Notes: generated by a model from the letters alone, not told the origin. A stretch of DNA of 64,000 bases from Pseudomonas sp. Bout1 (GCF_034314165.1 NZ_JAVIWK010000001.1:1627001-1691000); one strand, 5' to 3'. Numbered from the stretch's first letter, positions 16,837-26,806 are shown. Program-made: numbers and translations.

Positions 16837-18214
16837 GCCCAGCAGCCTGCGCTGGCGCCTGCTGTGGAACCTGGCGTTGCTGTTGGTGGTGTTGATGATT
16901 GCCAGCGGCTTGAGCGCTTACTGGAATGGGCGCGAGGCAGCGGATACGGCCTATGACCGCACGCTGCTGGCCTCGGCACGGACCATTGCTGCCGGCCTGT
17001 CTCATCGCGACGGCACCTTGAGTGCCGATGTGCCCTACGTGGCACTGGACACATTCGCCTATGACAGCGCCGGGCGGATTTACTACCAGGTCAATGATAT
17101 TCACCAGAAGCTTATTTCTGGCTACGAAAACCTGCCGGGCCCGCCGCCGGGTACGCCACGTACCGATGACTACCCGGCGCTGGCGCGTTTCTATAACGCC
17201 AGGTATCAGGGCCAGAACGTGCGGGTGGTGAGCCTGCTCAAGCCGGTGTCCGAACCGAACATGAACGGCATGGCGGAAATCCGCGTGGCCGAAACCGATG
17301 AGGCGCGAGTCGCCATGGCGCGCAGCCTGATGGCTGATACGTTGCTGCGCTTGGGCATGCTGGCCGTCGGCGCGTTGCTGTTGGTGTGGTTTGCCGTGAG
17401 TGCGGCCCTGCGCCCGCTGGAGCGTTTGCGCACGGCGGTAGAGGAGCGTCAGCCGGATGACCTGCGGCCGTTGCCGCTGGTGGAAGTGCAACATGAGTTG
17501 GGCCCGCTGGTGCGGGCGCTCAACCATTTCACCGAACGCCTGCGCGGGCAGTTCGAGCGCCAGGCGCAGTTCATTGCCGATGCCGCGCATGAGCTGCGTA
17601 CGCCGCTGGCGGCGCTCAAGGCGCGCCTGGAACTCGGCCTGCGCGCCGACAACCCGGCCACCTGGCGCACCACCCTGGAAACCGCCGCCCAAGGCACCGA
17701 TCGCCTGACTCACCTGGCCAATCAATTGCTCTCGTTGGCGCGCATCGAAAACGGCGCCCGGGCAATTGCCGAAGGCGGAGCGCAGTTGCTGGACTTGAGC
17801 CAGTTGGCCCGTGAGCTGGGCATGGCCATGGCGCCGCTGGCCCATGCCCGCGGTGTGGCGTTGGCACTGGAGGCGGACGAACCGGTGTGGCTGCGGGGCG
17901 AGCCGACGTTGTTGAACGAATTACTGAGCAACCTGGTGGACAACGCTCTGGCCCACACACCGCCGGGTGGCAACGTGATCCTGCGGGTCACGGCACCAGC
18001 GGTACTTGAGGTGGAAGATGACGGCCCGGGTATCCCGCTGGATGAGCGGGACCGGGTGTTCGAGCGCTTCTATCGGCGCAGCCAGCAGGGCCTGGGTTCG
18101 GGCTTGGGGCTGGCAATTGTCGGCGAGATCTGCCGGGCACACCTGGCGCAGATCAGCTTGCATGATGGTGAGCTGGCGGGGTTGAAGGTGCGGGTCAGTT
18201 TTATCGCCGGGTAA
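16829..18214 (+). CDS. tctE: Sensor histidine kinase TctE
   Basis: A 461-aa inner-membrane kinase. The first membrane helix is LLWNLALLLVVLMIASGL, followed by a periplasmic sensor domain of about 150 residues, the second helix LGMLAVGALLLVWFAVSAAL, a HAMP segment (LRPLERLRTAVEER), H-box DAAHELRTPLAALKARLEL, N-box LLSNLVDNALAHTPPGG, and G-boxes VEDDGPGIPLDERDRVFERF and GSGLGLAIVGEI. The ATG at 16829 overlaps the tctD stop by 8 bases, indicating translational coupling. Confidence 0.94.
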   Translation: MHKPSSLRWRLLWNLALLLVVLMIASGLSAYWNGREAADTAYDRTLLASARTIAAGLSHRDGTLSADVPYVALDTFAYDSAGRIYYQVNDIHQKLISGYENLPGPPPGTPRTDDYPALARFYNARYQGQNVRVVSLLKPVSEPNMNGMAEIRVAETDEARVAMARSLMADTLLRLGMLAVGALLLVWFAVSAALRPLERLRTAVEERQPDDLRPLPLVEVQHELGPLVRALNHFTERLRGQFERQAQFIADAAHELRTPLAALKARLELGLRADNPATWRTTLETAAQGTDRLTHLANQLLSLARIENGARAIAEGGAQLLDLSQLARELGMAMAPLAHARGVALALEADEPVWLRGEPTLLNELLSNLVDNALAHTPPGGNVILRVTAPAVLEVEDDGPGIPLDERDRVFERFYRRSQQGLGSGLGLAIVGEICRAHLAQISLHDGELAGLKVRVSFIAG

Positions 18215-19036
18215 TCAGTAAAACATCGACCGCGCTTCATCCAGCTCGGCGCGCAAGGCGTCGTTGTAGGGGTCGATTCGCAGTTTGCTGATCGCAGGCA
18301 GCGTCGATACCGGCACGCTGGCCAGAGGGTGATCGGTGTTGCGATGGCAGTACAGCACGGCGACTTGGACCAGGTCGATATAGTCCAGGCGCTCGGAGTC
18401 GCGCTCCAGGTCCATGTATTGCGCTGGCAGGTTGACCAGCATTTCCGGGAAGTCCCAGCGGCGCAGCAGCTTGGCGCCCAGCAATGGGTGGATGCTTTCA
18501 ATCACGTGATTCAGGCTGACCGGGTCAGCCAGCAGCTCATAGTGGTCTTCGGCGTAGGTCAGGATCGGCAGCACGCCAATCTGGTGCACCAGGCCGCCGA
18601 GGGCTGCCTGGTCCGGCTTCAATTGGCTGTGGTTGCGGCACAGCGCATAGCTCACGCCGGCTACTTCCAGGCTGCGCCGCCACACATCGCGCATCTTTTG
18701 TTCGACCACTTCGGAACGGGCGTGGAAGATTTGTTCCATCACCAGGCCAATCGCCAGGTTGCTGCTGTAGTTGGTGCCCAGCCGAGTGATGGCGGTGTGC
18801 AAGTCGGTGACTTCCTGGGTCGCACGCAACAGCGGGCTGTTGACCACTTTAATCAGCCGTGCCGACAGGGCAGTGTCTCGGCCGATCACTTTGCTCAGGT
18901 GGCTGATGCTGATGTCCGGGTCTTCGGCGGCCTGACGAATCTTCAGGGCCACCTCCGGTAGCGTTGGCAGAACCAGGTCATCGTTATCGATGGCCACAAC
19001 CAAAGCCTGTTGGACTTTTTCCGCCAGCTTGTTCAT
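18215..19036 (-). CDS. HDOD domain protein
   Basis: A 273-aa cytoplasmic protein consisting of one HDOD domain (LPTLPEVALKIRQAAEDPD, SHLSKVIGRDTALSARLIKV, NSPLLRATQEVTDLHTAITR, LGGLVHQIGVLPILTYAED). HDOD proteins are HD-like, usually lack catalytic metal residues, and act in signalling or regulation in Pseudomonas. The stop abuts the convergent tctE stop. It lies 36 bases downstream of ygfZ on the same strand, so the two may be co-transcribed. No enzymatic output domain is fused. Confidence 0.9.
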   Translation of the reverse strand: MNKLAEKVQQALVVAIDNDDLVLPTLPEVALKIRQAAEDPDISISHLSKVIGRDTALSARLIKVVNSPLLRATQEVTDLHTAITRLGTNYSSNLAIGLVMEQIFHARSEVVEQKMRDVWRRSLEVAGVSYALCRNHSQLKPDQAALGGLVHQIGVLPILTYAEDHYELLADPVSLNHVIESIHPLLGAKLLRRWDFPEMLVNLPAQYMDLERDSERLDYIDLVQVAVLYCHRNTDHPLASVPVSTLPAISKLRIDPYNDALRAELDEARSMFY

Positions 19037-19072
19037 TCAAGATCTCTAGGGTGTTGCAAAAAGGTACGACGA

Positions 19073-20014
19073 TCAGCGCTGGATCTCGCGATCACGGTCC
19101 AGCTGGTAAGGCAGGTCGAGCAGTTGAAGGCCCGGGCCTTCCAGCGTGCCTACATGCACATCGCCACTCTCTGCTGCTTCGGCTTGCAGCACCGCTAGAA
19201 GTTCAATCGCCTGGTCGGCACGGGCGGCAATCACCACCTCGCCGATGGCGCTGTTGTGAGTCGGGGAAAACAGTGGCGTACCGGGCTCTGGCAATTCGCT
19301 GGCATTCAGGCTCAGGCGGTACAAACGACGCTTGAGTTTGCCCAGGTACTGCATGCGCGCGACGATTTCCTGGCCGGTGTAGCAGCCTTTCTTGAAGCTG
19401 ACACCACCCACGGCTTGCAGGTTGAGCATTTGCGGGATGAACAGTTCGCGGGTCTGGGGCATGACCTGGCCGATGCCGGCACGGATCTGGCCCAGCAGCC
19501 AATGGTTCAGTTCAACTTCGTTCAATTGCGAGCCGAGTTGGCTGCGCAGGGTTTCGGCTTGGGCGGCAGGGGCCCAGAGTTCGGCGCGGCCTGGGGATAC
19601 GCGGATGGCGATCAAGTCGTCGCTGCGCACCACGCTGTCGGTCTCGGCGGGTAGCTCAAGGCCGAGGCTGGCCAGTACCGGGTCAGCTTGCGACACCCCG
19701 AAACGCGCCCAGGCGGCGCTTTCGTCGGTGAGTTTGGATTTGGAGAATACGGCGTACTTCTTAAGGTCTGCCAGTTGCGGCTCCAGCAGTTCGGTGGCCA
19801 TGGCCATCAGCACGCCATCACCTTGCAGCAGGATACGGAAGCTCGACTGCATGCGCCCTTTTTGGGTGCAACGCGCGCCCAGGCTGGCCTGGGTGTCACT
19901 CAGGTAGTTGAGGTTGCAGGTCAGTTGTCCCTGGAGGAACTTGGCAGCGTCGGAACCGCGGACGGCGAGAACGCCTTCGTGTGGCAGGGAGCAGAAGAAA
20001 GCAGAGTCAGCCAT
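19073..20014 (-). CDS. ygfZ: Folate-binding protein YgfZ (Fe-S/tRNA-modification factor)
   Basis: A 313-aa GcvT-like protein with the YgfZ signature KGCYTGQEIVARMQYLGKLKR containing the essential Cys. The start region is SDAAKFLQGQLTCNLNYL. YgfZ is a tetrahydrofolate-dependent factor needed for some Fe-S enzymes such as MiaB. It lies divergent from sdhE, an arrangement commonly seen in gammaproteobacteria (ygfZ-sdhE-ygfX). Confidence 0.93.
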   Translation of the reverse strand: MADSAFFCSLPHEGVLAVRGSDAAKFLQGQLTCNLNYLSDTQASLGARCTQKGRMQSSFRILLQGDGVLMAMATELLEPQLADLKKYAVFSKSKLTDESAAWARFGVSQADPVLASLGLELPAETDSVVRSDDLIAIRVSPGRAELWAPAAQAETLRSQLGSQLNEVELNHWLLGQIRAGIGQVMPQTRELFIPQMLNLQAVGGVSFKKGCYTGQEIVARMQYLGKLKRRLYRLSLNASELPEPGTPLFSPTHNSAIGEVVIAARADQAIELLAVLQAEAAESGDVHVGTLEGPGLQLLDLPYQLDRDREIQR

Positions 20015-20153
20015 GGGTCATCGCAGGTTAAAGAGTCATGGGTGCATCATAGAGGGGCGCCCGGCAAATGGATAGTTTCGGTATGGCCGACCAAAGCCGA
20101 CTGTTCCAGGCAGCGTCGGCCTGTATACTTGCGCTCTATTTGAGGAGCGCTCC

Positions 20154-20408
20154 ATGGTCGAAGATGTAGAACTCAATCGCCTCTACTGGCACAGCCGCCG
20201 CGGCATGCTTGAGCTGGACGTGTTGCTGGTACCGTTCGTCAGGGAGGTCTACCCGCACCTCAACGACGTCGACCGCGATTGCTACCGCAAGCTGCTGGAA
20301 TGCGAAGATCAGGACATGTTCGGCTGGTTCATGGAGCGCGCCGAATCGGAAGACCCGGAGCTGCAACGCATGGTTCGGATGATCCTGGATCGTGTCCAGC
20401 CCAAGTAA
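20154..20408 (+). CDS. sdhE: FAD assembly factor SdhE
   Basis: An 84-aa protein of the Sdh5/YgfY family. The RGMLELD motif (RGxxE, Arg16-Gly17-Glu20) needed for covalent flavinylation of succinate dehydrogenase is present, followed by [11 protein letters not shown]. Length and motifs are typical. A GAGGAG ribosome site precedes the ATG. Its 3' end overlaps ygfX by 17 bases. Confidence 0.96.
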   Translation: MVEDVELNRLYWHSRRGMLELDVLLVPFVREVYPHLNDVDRDCYRKLLECEDQDMFGWFMERAESEDPELQRMVRMILDRVQPK

Positions 20409-20844
20409 TACGTTCGAATGCCGCTGGCACGCCTCCGGGCAGTTGCTGGCGGCTTATCTTTTCGCCCTGGCGTTCGCACTGGGTGCGTTGTGGTTTCTCG
20501 ATGTGCCCCCGTGGGTTGCCGCTTTCGGCGCCTTGCTGTGCCTGGCGCACGGCGGATGGGTGCTGCCGCGCCATATTCTGCTGACTCACCGTTCGTCGAT
20601 CCGTGGCCTGCGCCGCGATGAAGACGGTTGGCAGTTGTGGAGCACCGCGCGTGGCTGGCACAGCGTGCAACTGCGTCCCGACAGCCTGGCGTTGCCGTTG
20701 ATCGTGGTGCTGCGCTTTCGCGTGCAGGGTGACTGGCGGGTGCGTTCGGTGTGTGTGCCGCGCGATTCGCAGACCGCCGATGTGCATCGGCGCCTGCGGG
20801 TGCGCCTGAAGTTCAGCCGCCGTAGGTGGTTGGCACCAGAATAG
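20392..20844 (+). CDS. ygfX: YgfX/CptA-like small membrane protein
   Basis: A 150-aa protein beginning with GTG inside sdhE. It has two adjacent membrane helices ([20 protein letters not shown] and [20 protein letters not shown]), then a soluble part rich in Arg and Trp. Size and position directly after sdhE match YgfX, proposed in E. coli to affect cell division (CptA toxin) or SDH biogenesis. The 3' end overlaps the convergent nadB gene by 32 bases. Confidence 0.85.
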   Translation: MSSPSNTFECRWHASGQLLAAYLFALAFALGALWFLDVPPWVAAFGALLCLAHGGWVLPRHILLTHRSSIRGLRRDEDGWQLWSTARGWHSVQLRPDSLALPLIVVLRFRVQGDWRVRSVCVPRDSQTADVHRRLRVRLKFSRRRWLAPE

Positions 20845-22429
20845 TGTCGCGCGCCTCGGGCAGCATCTGCGGGTAGTCGAGGGTGTAATGCAGGCCCCGG
20901 CTTTCCTTGCGTTCCATGGCCGAGCGGATCATCAGTTCCGCCACCTGCGCCAGGTTGCGCAACTCGATCAGGTCGCGGCTGACTTTATAGTTGCTGTAGA
21001 ACTCGTCGATCTCATCCAGCAGCAGCCGAACCCGGTGTTGTGCCCGCGCCAGGCGCTTGTTGGTGCGCACGATGCCCACGTAGTCCCACATGAAGCGCCG
21101 TAACTCGTCCCAGTTGTGGGCGATGATCACGTCCTCGTCCGAATCGGTCACCTGGCTGGCGTCCCAGCGGGGCAGGGCGGCCGGTACCGGGATGCGGGGC
21201 AGTTGTTCAAGGATGTCGGCAGCGGCGGAGCGCGCATAGACGAAACATTCCAGCAGCGAGTTGCTGGCCATGCGGTTGGCGCCGTGCAGGCCGGTGAAGC
21301 TGGTTTCGCCGATGGCATACAGGCCGGGCACGTCGGTGCGGCCGTGTTGGTCGACCATCACACCACCGCAGGTGTAGTGCGCCGCCGGGACGACCGGGAT
21401 CGGGCCTTTGGTGATGTCGATGTTGAACGCCAGGCAGCGCTCGTAGACCGTCGGGAAGTGCGTCTTGATGAAGGCTTCGGGTTTGTGGCTGATGTCCAGG
21501 TAGACGCAGTCGATGCCCAGGCGCTTCATTTCGTGGTCGATGGCCCGGGCGACGATGTCGCGCGGCGCGAGCTCGGCACGCGGGTCGAAGCGCTGCATGA
21601 AGCGTTCGCCGTTGGGCAGTTTCAGGTGTGCGCCTTCGCCGCGCAGGGCTTCGGTGATCAGGAAACTCTTGGCCTGTGGGTGATACAGGCACGTGGGGTG
21701 GAACTGGTTGAATTCCAGGTTTGCCACCCGGCACCCCGAACGCCAGGCCATGGCGATGCCATCACCACAGGCGCCATCGGGGTTGCTGGTATAGAGGTAC
21801 ACCTTTGCCGCGCCGCCCGAGGCGAGAATGGTGAAGCGTGCGCCGTAGGTGTCGACTTCGCCGCTGGCACGGTTGAGCACGTAGGCGCCGAGGCAGCGGT
21901 CACCCGAGAGGCCCAGACGCTTTTCGGTGATCAGGTCGACGGCGACGCGCTGCTCCAGCAATTCGATGTTGGGGCGTTGCCGGGCCTGGTCGAGCAAGGT
22001 CTTGAAAATGGCGGCGCCGGTGGCGTCGGCGGCGTGGATGATGCGCCGGTGGCTGTGGCCGCCTTCGCGGGTCAGGTGGAACTCGAAGCCGCCGTCGTCG
22101 GTACCGGAATGTTCATCGCGGGTAAAGGGCACCCCCTGGTCGATCAGCCACTGGATGGCTTCGCGACTGTGCTCGACGGTGAAGCGCACCGCCTCTTCAT
22201 TGCAAAGGCCGCCGCCGGCATTGAGGGTGTCTTCGACATGGGATTGTACGGTGTCGGTGTCATCGAGCACCGCGGCGACACCGCCCTGGGCCCAGAATGT
22301 CGAGCCATTGGCCAGGTCGCCCTTGCTCAGAACGGCTATGCGCAGGTGGCCCGGCAAGGTCAGCGCAAGGCTCAAGCCCGCGGCGCCGCTGCCAATCACC
22401 AGGACATCGTGTTGAAACTGTTGGCTCAT
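20813..22429 (-). CDS. nadB: L-aspartate oxidase
   Basis: A 538-aa flavoprotein for the first step of NAD synthesis, oxidising L-aspartate to iminoaspartate. The FAD-binding [11 protein letters not shown] is at the N-terminus, with [18 protein letters not shown], the fumarate-reductase-like [19 protein letters not shown] and a C-terminal helical domain with the Arg-rich HRVRLLLDE. The start is the ATG at 22429 ([15 protein letters not shown]). The 467-base gap upstream (22430-22896) holds the divergent nadB and algU promoters. Confidence 0.96.
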   Translation of the reverse strand: MSQQFQHDVLVIGSGAAGLSLALTLPGHLRIAVLSKGDLANGSTFWAQGGVAAVLDDTDTVQSHVEDTLNAGGGLCNEEAVRFTVEHSREAIQWLIDQGVPFTRDEHSGTDDGGFEFHLTREGGHSHRRIIHAADATGAAIFKTLLDQARQRPNIELLEQRVAVDLITEKRLGLSGDRCLGAYVLNRASGEVDTYGARFTILASGGAAKVYLYTSNPDGACGDGIAMAWRSGCRVANLEFNQFHPTCLYHPQAKSFLITEALRGEGAHLKLPNGERFMQRFDPRAELAPRDIVARAIDHEMKRLGIDCVYLDISHKPEAFIKTHFPTVYERCLAFNIDITKGPIPVVPAAHYTCGGVMVDQHGRTDVPGLYAIGETSFTGLHGANRMASNSLLECFVYARSAAADILEQLPRIPVPAALPRWDASQVTDSDEDVIIAHNWDELRRFMWDYVGIVRTNKRLARAQHRVRLLLDEIDEFYSNYKVSRDLIELRNLAQVAELMIRSAMERKESRGLHYTLDYPQMLPEARDTILVPTTYGG

Positions 22430-22810
22430 TTGAAGGATTCCGCAAAAAGCGATCCGAAGGGGGCGCAAACAGGACGCCTGGATCGGCGAATCAAAGGGTC
22501 ACACGGCCCACTAGTATATAGAGGGGGGGAGCGGCACAATAGCCGGGCATTCGTGGCATTGTGAGACTACGGTCAACGAACTGCACGGCTTTCATGAAAC
22601 GGACAGCGATCGAGATGGGAACTTTTTGCATAGGCCCCGACTCAATAGCAGGATGCCCGAAAGCTGGGAACACGCTGGATTTACTGGTCGGCGCCTCTTG
22701 CAGGCGTGTCAGGAAACTGGCGACAGATTATTCGCGCAGCCGGCATTGCCCGCGCTGCGTTTTTCGTGTGTGCCAAATCAGTGCGTACCGGAAACTTGCT
22801 TGGAGGGGGA

Positions 22811-22837
22811 GAACTTTTGCGAAAAGTCCGAGTCTAT
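22811..22837 (+). promoter_or_regulatory. AlgU (sigma-22)-dependent promoter of algU
   Basis: GAACTT at 22811-22816, a 16-base spacer, then TCTAT at 22833-22837 match the AlgU/RpoE consensus GAACTT-N16/17-TCTGA. It lies 60 bases upstream of the algU start, as expected for autoregulation of the sigma factor operon. Confidence 0.85.
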
Positions 22838-22896
22838 GTTTGCAAGCCTGATCGATTAGTTATGCAAGCCTCCTTCAAGTACAACGAGGAGTGTTC

Positions 22897-23478
22897 ATGC
22901 TAACCCAGGAAGAGGATCAGCAGCTGGTCGAGCGCGTTCAACGCGGCGACAAGCGGGCATTTGATCTGCTAGTGCTGAAATACCAGCACAAAATTCTCGG
23001 GTTGATCGTGCGGTTTGTGCACGACACCCATGAAGCGCAGGACGTTGCACAGGAAGCCTTTATCAAGGCTTATCGTGCACTCGGTAATTTCCGCGGTGAT
23101 AGCGCGTTTTACACGTGGCTCTACCGCATCGCCATTAACACGGCGAAGAACTATCTGGTTTCTCGCGGTCGCCGCCCGCCGGATAGTGATGTTAGTTCGG
23201 AAGATGCTGAATTTTATGATGGTGATCACGGCCTCAAGGATCTCGAGTCGCCGGAGCGTGCTCTGCTGCGCGACGAGATCGAAGGCACCGTTCATCGCAC
23301 TATTCAGCAACTGCCAGAAGATTTACGTACGGCGTTAACTTTACGTGAATTCGATGGTCTGAGTTACGAGGACATTGCGAGCGTCATGCAATGTCCGGTG
23401 GGTACCGTACGTTCCCGGATTTTCCGGGCTCGGGAAGCCATCGATAAAGCCCTGCAGCCGTTGTTGCAGGAAAACTGA
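22897..23478 (+). CDS. algU: Extracytoplasmic-stress sigma factor AlgU (sigma-22)
   Basis: A 193-aa ECF sigma factor, exactly the length usual in Pseudomonas. Region 2 is visible (RAFDLLVLKYQHKILGLIVR, AQDVAQEAFIKAYRALGNFR, YTWLYRIAINTAKNYL), and region 4 (ALTLREFDGLSYEDIASVMQ, GTVRSRIFRAREAIDKAL). It directs envelope-stress and alginate genes and is held inactive by MucA. The ATG at 22897 follows GAGGAG. Confidence 0.97.
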   Translation: MLTQEEDQQLVERVQRGDKRAFDLLVLKYQHKILGLIVRFVHDTHEAQDVAQEAFIKAYRALGNFRGDSAFYTWLYRIAINTAKNYLVSRGRRPPDSDVSSEDAEFYDGDHGLKDLESPERALLRDEIEGTVHRTIQQLPEDLRTALTLREFDGLSYEDIASVMQCPVGTVRSRIFRAREAIDKALQPLLQEN

Positions 23479-23509
23479 GACAGCGGCGACAGCCAAGAGA
23501 GGAACCGCC

Positions 23510-24097
23510 ATGAGTCGTGATGCCCTGCAGGAATCGCTGTCCGCAGTGATGGATAACGAAGCGGATGAACTGGAACTTCGTCGGGTGCTTAATGCATTTG
23601 ATGACGCCGAAACCCGTGATACCTGGTCTCGTTACCAAGTCGCTCGGGCGGTGATGCATAAGGATCTACTAATCCCTCGTCTGGATATTGCTGCGGCCGT
23701 TTCTGCTGCACTGGCTGATGAAGCCGTTCCGGCAAAAGCTGCTCGCGGTCCTTGGCGTAGCCTGGGTCGTTTGGCAGTGGCCGCTTCGGTGACCGTTGCT
23801 GTATTGGCCGGTGTTCGCCTGTACAACCAGGACGAGATCGCCGGTGCCGAACTGGCCCAACAGACTCAGCAACCGGTTATGGCCGGTCCGCAGGTCAAGG
23901 GCCCAGCCGTACTGGCCGGCTACAAAGAAAGCTCCGATACCACCGGGCCTATGGCCAACGGTGTACTTCAAGGGCAATCCGGCTGGCAGGATCAGCGTCT
24001 TCCGGGCTACCTGCGCCAACACGCACAGGAATCTGCCCTGAAAGGCACTGAAAGCGCTCTGCCATACGCTCGCGCTGCAAGCCTGGAAAACCGCTAG
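23510..24097 (+). CDS. mucA: Anti-sigma factor MucA
   Basis: A 195-aa single-pass inner-membrane protein. The N-terminal cytoplasmic sigma-binding domain begins MSRDALQESLSAVMDNEADE. A membrane helix lies at about residues 84-102 (LGRLAVAASVTVAVLAGVRL), followed by a periplasmic domain that MucB binds and AlgW/MucP cleave under stress. The frame is intact across the region commonly truncated in mucoid strains. Start at ATG 23510, 31 bases after algU, with AGAGAGGAA upstream. Confidence 0.95.
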   Translation: MSRDALQESLSAVMDNEADELELRRVLNAFDDAETRDTWSRYQVARAVMHKDLLIPRLDIAAAVSAALADEAVPAKAARGPWRSLGRLAVAASVTVAVLAGVRLYNQDEIAGAELAQQTQQPVMAGPQVKGPAVLAGYKESSDTTGPMANGVLQGQSGWQDQRLPGYLRQHAQESALKGTESALPYARAASLENR

Positions 24098-24113
24098 TCC
24101 GCCAAGGAGCTTT

Positions 24114-25070
24114 ATGCGTGCCATACCGCTCCTTGCGCTGTTGCTCAGTGGCTGGTTTGTAGTCCCTGCCCATGCCGACGAAGCCCAAGACTGGCTGACT
24201 CGTCTTGGGCGGGCGGAGCAGCAACAAAGCTTCCAGGGCACCTTTATCTACGAGCGTAACGGTAGTTTTTCTACCCATGACATCTGGCATCGTGTCCAGA
24301 ATGGCTTGGTCCGTGAGCGGCTTTTACAGCTCGATGGTTCTGCCCAGGAAGTCTTGCGCGTTGACGGTCGTACCCAATGCGTAAGCGGCACGCTGGTTGC
24401 CGGTCTTGGAGATTCCTCCAACGCCCCTGCACGCGCTTTTGACCCGCAAAAACTCAAGGTTTTCTACGATCTTGCCGTAACCGGCAAATCGCGCGTGGCT
24501 GGTCGAAACGCAATCATTGTCTCTGTGACGCCCCGTGATCAATACCGTTATGGTTTTGAACTGCATCTGGACCGCGAAACCGCGCTGCCACTGAAGTCGT
24601 TGTTGCTCAATGACCAGGGCCAGTTGCTTGAGAGATTCCAGTTTACCCAGCTCAACACCTCGGTGCCCGATGATCGGGATTTACAGCCCAGTGGAGAATG
24701 CACGCCGGTGGCTGTTTCCACTGCCAAGGCATCAGAAGCCGAAGCCCCTCAGGCCTGGCACCTGGATTGGTTGCCGCCGGGCTTTCAATTGTCCAGCAGC
24801 AGCGCGCATAAAGATTCCCACACCAAGGTGGTTGTCAGCAGCTTGATGTATGACGATGGGCTTGCACGTTTCTCGGTGTTTCTGGAGCCGCTCAACGGCG
24901 CGGCTGTTACCGAGACGCGTACCCAACTTGGGCCTACCGTTGCGGTATCGCGGCGCCTGAACACTGTAGAGGGCGAGGTGATGGTGACGGTCGTCGGAGA
25001 AATCCCGATCGGTACCGCCGAGCGAATTGCGCTGTCTGTACGTAGCGGCGCCACGCCGGCCACGCCGTGA
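24114..25070 (+). CDS. mucB: Periplasmic sigma-factor regulator MucB
   Basis: A 318-aa RseB-type protein with a signal peptide (MRAIPLLALLLSGWFVVPAH, cleavage after AHA). The N-terminal domain has QQQSFQGTFIYERNGSF, and the C-terminal domain includes WLPPGFQLSSSS. It binds the MucA periplasmic domain and protects it from AlgW cleavage until lipid or LPS signals release it. It is 16 bases after mucA. The gap 25071-25315, where mucC occurs in P. aeruginosa, carries no recognisable mucC. Confidence 0.95.
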   Translation: MRAIPLLALLLSGWFVVPAHADEAQDWLTRLGRAEQQQSFQGTFIYERNGSFSTHDIWHRVQNGLVRERLLQLDGSAQEVLRVDGRTQCVSGTLVAGLGDSSNAPARAFDPQKLKVFYDLAVTGKSRVAGRNAIIVSVTPRDQYRYGFELHLDRETALPLKSLLLNDQGQLLERFQFTQLNTSVPDDRDLQPSGECTPVAVSTAKASEAEAPQAWHLDWLPPGFQLSSSSAHKDSHTKVVVSSLMYDDGLARFSVFLEPLNGAAVTETRTQLGPTVAVSRRLNTVEGEVMVTVVGEIPIGTAERIALSVRSGATPATP

Positions 25071-25315
25071 GTTGTTAATCCTATGTTCATCCTGATATTT
25101 CAATGTTGTGCAGGAGAAAGCCGATGCCTGCTTCTGCCGAGAGCATGAAATGTCTGGATCATTTTTTTCACTTGCTAATATCCCCTATGTTTTTTATAGG
25201 TCAGGGCTTCACGGCCTTGGCCTTGTTTTGTTCGCGGAACAAAAATGTCGGTCGCAGTTTTTTCGGCATTTATTGAACCCTGTCGCTCAACCCTGCTCGT
25301 CGTAACGGGAGCTGT

Positions 25316-26752
25316 ATGTCGATACCACGTTTGAAGTCTTACCTATCCATAGTCGCCACGGTGCTGGTGCTGGGTCAGGCCGTTACCGCGCAAGCGGCCG
25401 AGCTGCCTGACTTCACCCAACTGGTGGAGCAGGCGTCGCCTGCCGTGGTGAACATCAGTACTACGCAGAAGCTGCCTGATCGCAAAGTCTCCAACCAGCA
25501 GATGCCTGATCTGGAAGGCTTGCCGCCAATGCTGCGCGAGTTCTTTGAACGCGGCATGCCCCAGCCGCGCACGCCGCGTGGCGGTGGTGGCCAGCGCGAG
25601 GCTCAGTCCCTGGGTTCGGGTTTTATCATCTCGCCTGACGGCTATATCCTTACCAACAACCACGTGATTGCCGATGCCGACGAGATCCTGGTGCGCCTGG
25701 CTGATCGCAGTGAGCTGAAAGCCAAGCTGGTGGGTACCGACCCCCGTTCCGACGTGGCCCTGCTGAAAATCGAAGGCAAAGACCTGCCGGTGCTGAAGCT
25801 GGGCAAATCCCAGGACCTGAAAGCCGGGCAGTGGGTAGTCGCCATAGGTTCGCCGTTTGGTTTTGACCACACCGTGACCCAAGGCATTGTCAGCGCCATC
25901 GGCCGCAGCCTGCCGAACGAAAACTACGTGCCGTTCATCCAGACTGACGTGCCGATCAACCCGGGCAACTCCGGTGGTCCACTGTTCAACCTGGCGGGTG
26001 AAGTAGTCGGTATCAACTCGCAGATCTACACCCGCTCCGGTGGTTTCATGGGTGTTTCCTTCGCGATCCCGATCGACGTGGCGATGGACGTTTCCAACCA
26101 GCTGAAAACCGGTGGCAAAGTCAGCCGCGGCTGGCTGGGCGTGGTGATCCAGGAAGTGAACAAGGATCTGGCTGAATCCTTTGGCCTCGACAAGCCAGCC
26201 GGTGCTCTGGTTGCGCAGATCCAGGACGATGGCCCGGCAGCCAAAGGCGGCCTGCAAGTGGGGGACGTGATCCTGAGCATGAACGGCCAGCCAATCGTCA
26301 TGTCTGCAGACCTGCCACACCTGGTAGGCGCGCTCAAGGCCGGCAGCAAAGCCAAGCTGGAAGTCATTCGTGACGGCAAACGCCAGAATGTCGAACTCAC
26401 CGTAGGCGCGATCCCGGAAGAAGGCGCGGCGCTTGATGCGCTGGGCAACAGCAAGCCGGGTGCCGAACGCAGCAGCAACCGCCTGGGCATTGCCGTAGTC
26501 GAATTGACCGAAGAGCAGAAGAAAAGCTTCGACCTCAAGAGTGGTGTAGTGATCAAGGAAGTCCAGGACGGTCCTGCCTCCCTGATCGGCCTGCAACCGG
26601 GTGACGTGATTACTCACCTGAACAACCAGGCTATCAACTCCACCAAAGAGTTCACCGACATCGCCAAGGCGCTGCCGAAGAATCGCTCGGTGTCGATGCG
26701 CGTCCTGCGTCAGGGCCGTGCAAGCTTCATTACGTTCAAGCTGGCTGAGTAA
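25316..26752 (+). CDS. mucD: Periplasmic serine protease MucD (DegP/HtrA family)
   Basis: A 478-aa HtrA-family protease with a signal peptide ending at TAQA. The catalytic triad is visible: His116 in TNNHVIADADE, Asp146 in DPRSDVALLKI and Ser219 in NPGNSGGPLFN. Two PDZ domains follow (RGWLGVVIQEVNKDLAE to the GLQVGDVILSMNGQPI region, and GLQPGDVITHLNNQAI). It degrades misfolded envelope proteins and restrains alginate induction. Start ATG 25316, with CGGGAG upstream. Confidence 0.96.
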   Translation: MSIPRLKSYLSIVATVLVLGQAVTAQAAELPDFTQLVEQASPAVVNISTTQKLPDRKVSNQQMPDLEGLPPMLREFFERGMPQPRTPRGGGGQREAQSLGSGFIISPDGYILTNNHVIADADEILVRLADRSELKAKLVGTDPRSDVALLKIEGKDLPVLKLGKSQDLKAGQWVVAIGSPFGFDHTVTQGIVSAIGRSLPNENYVPFIQTDVPINPGNSGGPLFNLAGEVVGINSQIYTRSGGFMGVSFAIPIDVAMDVSNQLKTGGKVSRGWLGVVIQEVNKDLAESFGLDKPAGALVAQIQDDGPAAKGGLQVGDVILSMNGQPIVMSADLPHLVGALKAGSKAKLEVIRDGKRQNVELTVGAIPEEGAALDALGNSKPGAERSSNRLGIAVVELTEEQKKSFDLKSGVVIKEVQDGPASLIGLQPGDVITHLNNQAINSTKEFTDIAKALPKNRSVSMRVLRQGRASFITFKLAE

Positions 26753-26770
26753 TCCGCTAGTCCAATAAAA

Positions 26771-26806
26771 AGCCCCGCTCTCGATGCACGAGAGCGGGGC
26801 TTTTTT
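26771..26806. terminator. Bidirectional rho-independent terminator after mucD
   Basis: AGCCCCGCTCTCG and CGAGAGCGGGGCT form a perfect 13-bp stem with loop ATGCA. It is preceded by A-run AAAA and followed by TTTTTT, so it can stop both mucD and the convergent protease gene. Confidence 0.95.

Noticed and set aside
25108..25305. 65-codon frame between mucB and mucD as a mucC candidate
   Set aside because: It has no RseC/MucC features (no cysteine-rich N-terminus, no paired membrane helices) and no ribosome site.
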